Source: Rebecca billardiae RCC1528 (Eukaryota; Haptophyta). From it: 64,000 nucleotides of DNA. Position numbers and translations under genes: made by a program. The stretch covers positions 1,364,001-1,428,000 of the forward strand of contig OZ251222.1 of NCBI GenBank assembly GCA_965240325.2, read 5' to 3'. The stretch's first letter is position 1; every line of letters begins with the position of its first letter. The notes under the pieces were generated by a model that worked only from the letters and a program-made list of their open reading frames with translations, was not told the origin of the DNA and did no database searches. Positions 55,712-64,000 of the stretch are shown in pieces.

Positions 55712-57355
55712 CTAGCACGCGGCGTAGGCGTAGGCCCCGGCACTGTTGCCGATAGGCGACGATTCGTGCGGCGCTGAGTCGTGGTTGGCAGCAGTGCCGC
55801 CGGCAGCGCTGCGGCTGGTTGGCGGTTGGACCGAGCTCAGCGCCATGTGCCGCGCAAGGAAGCGCAGCGTCAAGCTGCGCAACCGCGCACACGCCTCGTG
55901 CGGTGTCGCCTCGCGCGTAAACTTCAGCCCCGTGGCCAGCCAGACTGGCAGGAGTGCAGGGATGTCGCTCAGCCCGACGTGCCCCACGCCGCGGATGCCG
56001 ACAAAGACCGAGCCGGGCGCGAAGCCTTCGCCCGCGAGGAGGTGCTCGCGCACGCGCCTCGGGTGGCCTATTCCGGCATCGAGCCATTCCTCCGAGTAGA
56101 GCGCGAGCGTCGGCACCTCGCTGAGCGTGCGCACGGCGCGCTCGCGCGTCGCGTGCGTCGGGCTGACCGGCGTGAAGTGCGCGTCCGTCTCCGCGCCCAC
56201 GAGGGCGTGGCGCACCGCCTCGTCCGGAGTCCAGTCCAGCGCGGTGTCGAGCAGGATGCAGGCACGCGGGACGTGGCGCGCGCGGCACGCTGCCGCGGCC
56301 GCCGTCGCCGCCCCCATCGAGTGGCCCATCACGCCGATGCGCTCCCTGTCGATGCGCCTGCTGAGCAGCGCCCGCACCGAGTTGGCATCCGACGGCCGGC
56401 CGCGCGGCGAGGAGCGGATCTGGCCGGGCGCCGCGTCGGGCGCGTCGGAGAGCGCGCGCAGTAGATCGAGCGCCGCGCACGCCTCGACGGCACGGTGCTC
56501 CACCTGCTCACGCCGCGACCACACGTACGCCTGCGGGTTGGTGGCCTCGAGCTGCTTCTGCGCGCTCGAGTGCAGCGTGCAGCCGCCGGACGGGTATCGC
56601 GCGATCGCCGCAGAGCCGTCGTCGTGCTCGAGGGCGAGCACGACGACGCCGTGCGAGGCGTACTCGCTGAGCAGCCCGGTGTACTGCTCGCGGCCCGCGG
56701 TGAGCCCGTGGGAGAAGACGAGCGCGGGCGCGCCGCGCGCGCCGCGCGCGACCGCGAGCGGGCGGGGCCGCACTGGCGCGCCCGGCGGCGACGGGAGCGG
56801 CGGCAGGCACGCGCACGAGAGGAGGCGCATGTGCTGGAACATGACCGAGCGGAACGGGCGGCGGTTGAGGGGCGGCGGCGCGCCGACGGCCATCATCGCC
56901 GAGCACGTGCGCCACGGCTGCAGCAGCGGCGCGAAGTACGCCGAGCCGCGCCGGCCGACCGTGCCGCCCGGCGTAGGGTAGTAGATTCGCATGTTGACGG
57001 GCATGCCCGTGGGCGACTCGACGAGCACGTCGACGTAGGCCACTGCGCTCGGTCCGGTGGGCGGCGGGATGCCCATCGGCTGCGGAAACACGCTGGAGAA
57101 CGCCGCGCCGAGCAGCAGCGCGCACCACGGCAACACCACGCCGCCAACGCCAGATGCCTTGGCAATGGCGGCGACGACGACTGGAGTGAACGGCCAGCGC
57201 AGGCCGCGCTCGACGCCGAGCTTCACGAGAAGCATCGCCGCGGATGCGGCGCCCAGACGCGCATTTGACGTGGCAAAATGCGCCCCGAGGAGCGCCGCAA
57301 GGCCGAGCTCCGCTCGCAGCGTCGCGAACGAGCTCTGCGCGCTCACGCCGTGCAT
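55712..57355 (-). CDS. PAF-acetylhydrolase-like serine esterase, membrane-anchored
   Basis: 547 residues, ATG at 57353-57355, TAG at 55712. The N-terminal 100 residues hold two or three hydrophobic helices (LGLAALLGAHFA; GGVVLPWCALLLGAAF). Residues 105-500 match platelet-activating-factor acetylhydrolase: DVLVESPTGMPVNMRIYYPT, LVFSHGLTAGREQYTGLLSE, HGVVVLALEHDDGSA, the nucleophile elbow GHSMGAATA with Ser346, ILLDTALDWTP with Asp374 (family 'ALDAWMFPL'), and VGHVGLSDIPAL with His459. The full Ser-Asp-His triad is present. PAF-AH enzymes release short or oxidised acyl chains from phospholipid sn-2 positions. A polar tail of about 35 residues follows. Confidence 0.85.
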   Translation of the reverse strand: MHGVSAQSSFATLRAELGLAALLGAHFATSNARLGAASAAMLLVKLGVERGLRWPFTPVVVAAIAKASGVGGVVLPWCALLLGAAFSSVFPQPMGIPPPTGPSAVAYVDVLVESPTGMPVNMRIYYPTPGGTVGRRGSAYFAPLLQPWRTCSAMMAVGAPPPLNRRPFRSVMFQHMRLLSCACLPPLPSPPGAPVRPRPLAVARGARGAPALVFSHGLTAGREQYTGLLSEYASHGVVVLALEHDDGSAAIARYPSGGCTLHSSAQKQLEATNPQAYVWSRREQVEHRAVEACAALDLLRALSDAPDAAPGQIRSSPRGRPSDANSVRALLSRRIDRERIGVMGHSMGAATAAAAACRARHVPRACILLDTALDWTPDEAVRHALVGAETDAHFTPVSPTHATRERAVRTLSEVPTLALYSEEWLDAGIGHPRRVREHLLAGEGFAPGSVFVGIRGVGHVGLSDIPALLPVWLATGLKFTREATPHEACARLRSLTLRFLARHMALSSVQPPTSRSAAGGTAANHDSAPHESSPIGNSAGAYAYAAC

Positions 57356-57922
57356 CTATCTCCGCCGCCGCGCGCAAGCTTTGCGCGTTGCACTCCGCTG
57401 CGGCAGCCGAAAGTTGAAAGTCCACGGCCGCCCGGCAGCGCTCCCGGACGATCAAAGGAAGAGCCCGGATCTTGTCGTCGACCGACCATCGTGACGACAT
57501 CATGGCTGTGACGGCCCGACTGCGGGCTGTTCTTGCAGCAAGACGGTCTCTTTCTCTCAGCTAGACTAGCTGAGTCCTGACGACAGACGGTCCCATACGG
57601 TCAGTCAGTCTCAAGTCAGTCAGAACACAGAGTCAGAGTCTGCAGTCGGTTCGGACTTCGGGCGCGGGGCCGGGTTACGCCTAGTACTCGGCGAACTCTG
57701 TGGCTCCTCAGTCTCTTCGTCGAAGTGAGTAGTTAGTGACTGATCACGGAGTGAGACAAATTTTACAGCGGGCCCAAGGTCCGCCCCTTGTAGTGCCCGG
57801 GGGAAAAAAGAAAAGAAAAGAAGAAAGAAAATCGCCTCGACAAGAAAAGAAAATCGCCTCGCTCACTACCGGGCGCCCTCGCAGCTCCCACTGGGGACGC
57901 TCGGCCGAAAAAGAGTTACGTC
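57356..57922. other. Intergenic, polypurine tract, no gene seen
   Basis: Upstream of the esterase gene. Contains direct CAGTCAG-type short repeats and an A/G-only tract (57800-57835, GGGGGAAAAAAGAAAAGAAA onward) that could form triplex DNA. No coding signal. Confidence 0.45.
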
Positions 57923-59143
57923 ATGGCGCGGAGCGCGTGGGCGGCGCGCGCCAAATCCAACGCCGGCGCGGACATCGCGCAAGAATTTCCGAGACATGTT
58001 TTCGCCCGATTCGCGTTTGCTGCCCTCGTCGTCTCGCGTGCAGGTCGAACGGGGGCTAAATCGACCCGTTTGGAGCGGTACGCTCGGCGCGTCGACACGA
58101 TCGTGCGACCTGGGGCGATCCTCGCCCGACGTGAACGTCGAACGCTCGCACCGGCCATAACATCAGGCGCTGCGTACGATGGCCGCCTCGCGCGATCCAC
58201 CGCCGCGCGTCGGGCTCGGTGCGGAAACGCCCTCATCACGAGGTGTCGCGCGGGCGGGAAGCGCCATCGCACGCGACGCAAGATTTGGCGCGGCCTTCTG
58301 AACTCGATCGCCGGAATCCGCGCACCGGACTGAGACCCCTTCAGGGAAATCGTGCTCGGCTGGGGTCGCGGCTGCGCTGGCGGCTGAGGTCGGACCTCAG
58401 CCGAGCCGAGGCCGGCTGAGGTCGATCTCCACATACGGGGAAAGCGCGAGATAGTAGGCGCCGCGCGCGCCGAGGCGCCTTGCGCCTCCTCGCACGTCGC
58501 ACCGACGCGTGGCACGCGACTCACGCGGCTGCGCATCGGCGCTGAGGTGCAATGGTCCATCCGCGCCGATCGCGCGCGTGCGCACGCCCTTCCTCGCCGC
58601 TGCGGCAGGCGCACGCGCTTCGCGAGCCGCTATGCGTGCGCTGGGAGGCAAAAGCGCTCGCGCGCGGCGAGGCACGTTGAACGCCCCAGACGCAGCGATG
58701 CGTCGTATGGCGTAGCACATGTCACACACGTGCCCTCAGCTTCGCGTGGCGCCGCGCGTGTGCACGGTCTCGGCGGTGCGCGTCGCGCGCTTTGCGCAGC
58801 CGCCAGCACACAGCCAGCTGACCCACGTGCGCGCGGCGTCGTCGAGTGGGCTGTGCACTGCGCGCACGAGGCGTGGCGCTGCGTGCGTGGCTCGTGGATG
58901 GCATTATGCCCGCGCTCTGCGCCCCGCCTGGCGCTTGGCCAGCGCTGTGTACCTCCGCGGCCAAGCTGTTCCGCGGCGTGGCAGACGGTGCGATTGCAGG
59001 GCGCGGCCGGTTCCACCCGCCGGCTCGCCGGCCATGCGCACCGGGACATGCGGTGCCATGTCGGCCTCGCGAGCGCGCGCGGGTGCCACGCAGTGATGCG
59101 ACTGCCCCTCGGCGGCCGCAGGGCGGTCGCGGCCGCAGCCTGG

Positions 59144-59686
59144 CTCATCTCGTCCCCCGCTGCTGATCTGATTGACAAGCTGGTTGCGGCCTACGGTGTT
59201 GTTCGGACACAGCAGCCGAAGTGCACAGGTCGGGTATTGTCATCAGGTGCAGCGCAACTCGAGAACAACTTGGCATGTCTCTGAGATGGAGGCGTTGCCA
59301 TTTGCCGGGCAGGTTGCGCACATGTCAAGTCTGGCGGCTGGATTCGTCGCATTGTGACTCGATGGCTGCCAAAACCGTGCAGCATGCCTGTGGCTGTGTC
59401 GCATTCACGGCCCAGTCCACTGAGAGCCGCTGAGCAGATGAGAGATGCCAGCTAGCAACAGGCGACGATATGTTGCTGCGACAGCCTATTGATCATCAGC
59501 AGCGCCAGCGCAAGTCCACCCGCTTGCTACCGACAACCAAATGGCGTGGGCTGGCGAGTCTCGGTCACTCGTCCGAGAGGCGAGCTAGAACCAGCAGATG
59601 GCCGCGGCAGATTCACAGTGCGCCAAGCTGCTGTCGTGCTCATCTGCCTGCTGCATGAGCTGACCGCCATGCGCGATCCCAGGGCG
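59144..59686. other. Spacer of the outer transposon
   Basis: Single-copy 543 bp between the two long arms. No frame above about 60 residues with protein character; probably deleted remains of an internal region. Confidence 0.6.
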
Positions 59687-60432
59687 CCAGGCTGCGGCCG
59701 CGACCGCCCTGCGGCCGCCGAGGGGCAGTCGCATCACTGCGTGGCACCCGCGCGCGCTCGCGAGGCCGACATGGCACCGCATGTCCCGGTGCGCATGGCC
59801 GGCGAGCCGGCGGGTGGAACCGGCCGCGCCCTGCAATCGCACCGTCTGCCACGCCGCGGAACAGCTTGGCCGCGGAGGTACACAGCGCTGGCCAAGCGCC
59901 AGGCGGGGCGCAGAGCGCGGGCATAATGCCATCCATAGCCACGCACGCAGCGCCACGCCTCGTGCGCGCAGTGCACAGCCCACTCGACGACGCCGCGCGC
60001 ACGTGGGTCAGCTGGCTGTGTGCTGGCGGCTGCGCAAAGCGCGCGACGCGCACCGCCGAGACCGTGCACACGCGCGGCGCCACGCGAAGCTGAGGGCACG
60101 TGTGTGACATGTGCTACGCCATACGACGCATCGCTGCGTCTGGGGCGTTCAACGTGCCTCGCCGCGCGCGAGCGCTTTTGCCTCCCAGCGCACGCATAGC
60201 GGCTCACGAAGCGCGTGCGCCTGCCGCAGCGGCGAGGAAGGGCGTGCGCACGCGCGCGATCGGCGCGGATGGACCATTGCACCTCAGCGCCGATGCGCAG
60301 CCGCGTGAGTCGCGTGCCACGCGTCGGTGCGACGTGCGAGGAGGCGCAAGGCGCCTCGGCGCGCGCGGCGCCTACTATCTCGCGCTTTCCCCGTATGTGG
60401 AGATCGACCTCAGCCGGCCTCGGCTCGGCTGA

Positions 60433-61480
60433 AGCCCGTTCTAGACAGCTTTCGGACACGCACGGCTTTTTTTTCCTTCGGACAATTTCATGGGAAGACC
60501 TACAACAATTCCGAAGACAAAAAAACGACGAAACCCGTCGGAGGAAAAAGAAAGTCAACGGTTGTTTCGGGCCGAAACAACCGTTGACTTTCTTTTTCCT
60601 GGTCCGGGGGAATCGTAGCTCAATAAGAAGGAGATCGCGCTGAGGAATCTGGCCTCCTTCAAGAGAGCCGTCCCCAGATGCGCGGCAGAGGGTGTCTCGG
60701 GCCGCGGGGCATGACGACGCCAAACCACGTGCCCGCACGTGCGCGCAAACGCGCGGTGATCGTTGGCGACAGGAGTGGCGTGCTCCATGGCGCGCACGAC
60801 TATGATCGGTCGCACGGCCTTGTGCCCCGCGACACTGAGGTCATCGCTCTCTGTCGTGCAGCGTGCGGCGTAGACTTAAGTTGCCGGCGCCGTGCCGCCT
60901 TGCGACTTGAGCTTGACGTGGCATGTGCAGTTGTTCCTGGGGCCTCGAATGACGGCTGGGGCGTCTTGCGTCTCCCGACAGAGAGCTGTCCCTTCCTGGC
61001 TTGATCAGCCCTCGACAACAGCCCACAGGACGCACAGATTTGAACAGCGGCGCCCGACAACGCCCGGCTTGTGCGCGGCGGACAGCTCGTCACATTCGAA
61101 TGAGTGGGAACGCACTAGACGCAGAGCGAGAGGCGACGAATCTCCCGCGGCTGACTCGACCGACTCCGAGCGCTCCCCGGACCACATGTGACGGGGCGCA
61201 CGAGCCAAGCAGCCGGCACAGGACGCTGCCGAGCTGGCCAACTCTCCTTGCAACCCTCTCCGCGCCTTTCGCGGCTTTCGCCGCCAATCTTTCCCGCATT
61301 TGGGACTTTTCTTGCAATCTCCTCTATATCTTTCCGTATCTCGTTTCTCCACGGAGCGGCTGCAAAAGGCTGTCTGGAACGCATTTTTTTCTTCCGGCGT
61401 ACCTTCTATGTACGAATAGAACAATTGCCCGGGGAAAAGTACCCGGGAAACTCAGCTGCAAAAGCTGTCTGGAACGGGCT
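60433..61480. mobile_element. Inner TIR element, 1048 bp, nested in the right arm
   Basis: Ends AGCCCGTTCTAGACAGCTTT (left) and AGCCCGTTCCAGACAGCTTT (right, complement of 61461-61480), 19 of 20 identical. Flanked by TGA on both sides (60430-60432 and 61481-61483), present once in the uninterrupted left arm. A 3 bp duplication is seen in CACTA and PIF/Harbinger elements, but the termini fit neither consensus. Internal frames (60678-61004 plus, 61005-61424 minus) show no transposase motifs. Pyrimidine-rich near the right end. Confidence 0.88.
60542..60600. repeat. 59 bp near-perfect palindrome
   Basis: 29 bp arms (left begins AGGAAAAAGAAAGTCAACGG) around a single central G. Lies 110 bp inside the inner element; a strong hairpin or cruciform former. 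Confidence 0.95.
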
Positions 61481-62173
61481 TGAGGTCCGACCTCAAGGCC
61501 GCCAGCGCAGCCGCGACCCCAGCCGAGCACGATTTCCCTGAAGGGGTCTCGGACTGTCGAGTCACTCGAGTGTCGATCGCGGTCCCTCAGCCGAAGCCCA
61601 CGTCCGGCGTGCATGGCGTCCACGGTGACCAATGCGACGGAAGCGCAGCGCCAACGGCGTACGACGCGCAGCGGACGCACCTCCCGGGTCTGACGCCGTG
61701 GCAGCAACCGCGTCTTCGCGAGTTGGCGACCCTCGTCGCAGCGCGACACAGACAAGCCCGTGATGCCATCCGCAGAGAGATGAAACGTCGAGCATGCAAC
61801 ATCGCCGCGACATCCTCGTCCATGGCGCAGGCGCTGCGGGACGAGGCGGACGTCGTCACGCCGGTGACGGATGCGCTGCGATTCGTGTGCCCGCGTGAGC
61901 AGCTCGTGCCCACTCTCGATCGCGAGGCACACGCTGTCGCTGTGCGCGCGCGCGCGCACAACCAACAGCTCCTCGTGCCGCCGAACACGCGGGCGCCAGA
62001 CCTGTCGAAGATGCGAAGAGCGACGACCGCGACGACCGCGTGAACGTCAACGCGCTCGTGCTCAGCGTGACGGCCGTGTGCGATGTCAACGCGACCTGCG
62101 CCGATCCCATCATGCCCGGAGCGGACATCGGCAAGCATCCTCGCGACGAACGCTCGGCTGGCGGCAGGAGGAC

Positions 62174-62551
62174 ATGCACATGATCTGCTCTGGCGGCTTC
62201 GTCGGCGGCGAGGCGCTCGAATACGCCATCGCGGTCGAGATGCGGCACATACAGCGCGTACCCGCGCTTGCGCGGAGCAACGGGCTACCCGCCCCGCCCC
62301 GCGTGCTGCATTCCTTCGTGGGTGTGGGCCTCGCTGATCAGCGCACGCCGGACGTGTACGTGTACTCGTGGGAGAACTTCAGGTGTCACTGGTCCGACTG
62401 TCCGTCACCCACGGCCACGAGCGAATGTGAAAAGGCGCGAACCCGCAGAGGAAACATTTCGACAGCACTGGCACGGCCCGCCGACTCCCGGCCGCCCGCC
62501 AGGGTGCCAGTACAGTTTTTTTTATTTCGTCAGCATATAGTTATATCATAG
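62174..62551 (+). CDS. Hypothetical small protein, unrecognised
   Basis: Open frame of 125 codons from ATG 62174 (MHMICSGGFVGGEALEYAIA). The middle has balanced composition (VLHSFVGVGLADQRTPDVYV, YSWENFRCHWSDC), unlike the Arg/Ala shadow frames around it. It is preceded in the neighbouring frame by VNALVLSVTAVCDVNATCAD (62043-62102), faintly reminiscent of DDE-transposase central strands, so it may be part of an interrupted or spliced gene including 61556-62043. No function assigned. Confidence 0.3.
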   Translation: MHMICSGGFVGGEALEYAIAVEMRHIQRVPALARSNGLPAPPRVLHSFVGVGLADQRTPDVYVYSWENFRCHWSDCPSPTATSECEKARTRRGNISTALARPADSRPPARVPVQFFLFRQHIVIS

Positions 62552-62719
62552 AATATAATATTTAATCGTCTAATATATTAAATATATACATATGATAATA
62601 TTTATCCCCTTGAGTGTCACGCTGGCTACTGCAGCAAGTACTCTGCGGTCTGCCTTTTAGTTTTACTGTCACTGACGGGACAATACCGTGGGGCGACTCG
62701 GATCGCGAGGTGAGTCTCA
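62552..62719. other. AT-rich convergent intergenic spacer
   Basis: About 170 bp, strongly AT-rich (TAATATATTAAATATATACA), likely holding polyadenylation signals for the converging genes. Confidence 0.4.
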
Positions 62720-64000
62720 CTAGCTCCGCCTCTGGAACTTGTTCTCGTGGCTGCCGCCTACTGCGTAGCCGTACGAGCGCGAGTCCATTGGCGGCGTAGC
62801 GTAGCGCACGACCGGTGGGCGACCCTGCTCCGAAGCGGAGAGGCGATTCTCGCGCGCGCAGCGCGGCGCTTCGCCGCCCCAGCGCCGCCAGCACGCGCGC
62901 GCGATCTGCGCGCGTGCTCGGCGCAGTCCGTCCTTCTCCTTGGACACGTACGCATCCGCGCCGGCCGCAGCGTACATCCGGCGGTCTGCGCTCGAGCCGT
63001 TGCACGAGACGACAAAGGCGACGAGGTTGTGCTCGGCCTCGGGCACCGCGGCGCGCACGCGCGAGATCACGCTCGAGCCCCGGGGCACACCCACGCCGAG
63101 ATCCTGGTCGGAGAAGAGCACGACGGGCCCGGCGCGCACCAGTGCGGCGAGCGTCTCCGCGTATTCGATCAGCTGCGCTCGTTCGCTCTCCTCCGTCGCG
63201 TCGACGGGCGGGAAGACGATGGGCTGCTGGCGCGGGCTGCTGCCGGCCGCGTCGGCTGCGCCCTCGAGCAGCGCGCCCACGCGCGAGCGCATGATGGCGC
63301 GCGTCGTCCGCGAGTCGTCGACGATGAGGACGGTCGCCGACGCCGGGATGCTGAACTCGTCGATCGCGCGCGCCTCGGACGCGCTCAGCATCCCGACCGG
63401 CACGTCCATCCGGCAGAGGAGGTGGCGCGGCGCGCCCTCCGCGTACACAGGCGGCACGACTCGGCCGCCGAGCGCGGCTGCGCAGCGCTGGATGAGAACC
63501 CTGTGGCGCGCGGCGGTCGGGCGCGCGCGGAGAGACACAGGTCAGCCTTTGCGCCGCAACCACCGTCCCCGCCTTCGCACTCCGCACGCCGGCGCGAGCG
63601 CGCACCGCGTGCCGCTCTCCAGCACCTCCGACAGGTCCTCCGCGTCGCACGACAGCGAGTCCGCCACCACGTCGATGGTGAGCGTGGAGTGCGCGAGGGT
63701 GAGGGCAAGCCGCGGGCGCCATTCGATCCCAAGCATGTGTAGGTCACGGCAGGCCGCCGCCACCGCCACTCGGATGGGTGCGGGGTCGACCTCGACGGTG
63801 CCCTCGGTCCACGAGTGCGTGTCTTCTTCCATCATGTCGTCGTCGCTGCCGGCGATGGTGAGGTCGACGTCGGCGTCGTCCTTGTCGACGATCTCGCTCA
63901 AGTGCACGAGTTCGGGTGTCGGCGTGTACGCGCCAGCGACGAGCGCCTCGTGCACCACCGTGCTCTGGAGGCGGTTCATTGCGTCGCGTATCTCGCGCGC
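62720..64000 (-). CDS. Hybrid histidine-kinase-like protein, C-terminal part with response-regulator receiver domain (5' truncated by window edge)
   Basis: Predicted complement(join(62720..63500, 63606..>64000)). The exon at the window edge begins AREIRDAMNRLQSTVVHEAL, shaped like a HisKA dimerisation helix but with no His at the usual place in the visible part, followed by an acidic SDDDMMEED stretch and a region in the ATPase-domain position. The 105 bp intron (63501-63605) starts GTGCGCGCTCG and ends GCGCGCCACAG, joining LESGTR to VLIQRCAAALGGRVV, as at the end of a HATPase domain. The receiver domain follows: VLIVDDSRTTRAIM, phospho-acceptor Asp in VLFSDQDLG, VAFVVSCNGSS, and the conserved Lys in DAYVSKEKD. 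The ATP-binding N/G boxes are not recognisable, so kinase activity is uncertain; the receiver residues are intact. Confidence 0.7.

Larger units (their letters stand above)
58332..61550. mobile_element. Long-TIR transposon (outer element), non-autonomous
   Basis: Terminal inverted repeats of about 812 bp: left 58332-59143; right 59687-60432 continuing at 61484-61550 after the inner insertion. Ends are GAGACCCCTTCAGGGAAATC. Flanked by the 5 bp direct repeat GGACT (58327-58331 and 61551-61555). Arms are almost identical (differences seen: one C/T near 58623 and a CG/A change near 58893). The unique middle, 59144-59686, has no long open frame. Superfamily not assigned: long TIRs suggest Mutator-like or foldback types, but those usually make 8-10 bp duplications. 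Confidence 0.9.
57923..62043 (+). pseudogene. Possible open frame split by the nested transposons
   Basis: The plus frame from ATG 57923 reaches the GGACT target duplication at 58327-58331. The frame immediately after the second GGACT (61551-61555) continues in phase with it to a stop at 62041-62043. The left part is Arg/Ala-rich; the right part is a credible helical protein (WQQPRLRELATLVAARHRQA, AIRREMKRRACNIAATSSSM). No family was recognised. In such GC-rich DNA long open frames are common by chance, so in-phase continuity alone is weak evidence. Confidence 0.3.

Overview
The window is nuclear DNA from a GC-rich unicellular eukaryote, most likely a haptophyte-type microalga (a pelagophyte or other chromist alga is the main alternative). 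The reasons are very high GC coding DNA with almost stop-free shadow frames, ATG-initiated eukaryotic protein families (kinesin, exostosin, STIMATE, AFG1, organellar leucyl-tRNA synthetase), short GC-rich spliceosomal introns that nearly all start GTGCG, signal peptides and lumenal glycosyltransferases, and large amounts of dispersed repeats. There is no operon structure. All assignments are by eye from sequence; no search was run.

Layout. 1-604: 3' end of an exostosin-like glycosyltransferase. 636-1832: first copy of a 1.2 kb dispersed repeat (R1). 2527-7500 (-): divergent kinesin-like coiled-coil protein. 8295-9267: small unknown protein with one intron. 9992-12490: two-domain glycosyltransferase. 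13975-14949 (-): STIMATE-like membrane protein fused to an SH3 domain. 16110-17441 (-): secreted kelch-like protein. 18921-19655: secreted coiled-coil protein. 17.5-35.6 kb is an accessory, repeat-dominated tract. It holds three copies of a terminal-inverted-repeat element (A1-A3), SINE-like repeats, a segmental duplication carrying two copies (21781-24246 and 32656-35136) of a glycosyltransferase/sulfotransferase-like fusion gene, a foldback element, and a decayed NACHT-WD40 gene fragment lying between inverted repeats.

36-57.4 kb is a compact block with several head-to-head pairs: a 1589-residue helical-repeat/coiled-coil protein (-) opposite a VWD-like secreted protein (+); a TRIC/UPF0126-type channel; an AFG1 ATPase carrying two EF-hands (-) opposite an organellar leucyl-tRNA synthetase (+); a signal-peptide-bearing zinc-less MDR oxidoreductase with an acidic tail (-) opposite a membrane-anchored thioredoxin-like protein (+); then R1 copy 2 (interrupted by a 442 bp MITE-like insertion) and a PAF-acetylhydrolase-like esterase (-).

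58.3-61.6 kb is a nested transposon pair. An outer element with about 812 bp terminal inverted repeats and a GGACT target duplication is itself interrupted by a 1048 bp element with its own TIRs and a TGA duplication. The window ends in the 3' part of a histidine-kinase-like/response-regulator gene on the minus strand.

Functionally the recognisable genes point to secretory-pathway glycosylation/sulfation, calcium-linked organelle functions (STIMATE-SH3, AFG1-EF-hand), organellar translation and redox. The strongest unusual signals are the domain fusions and the nested mobile elements whose empty and filled sites can be read inside this one window.
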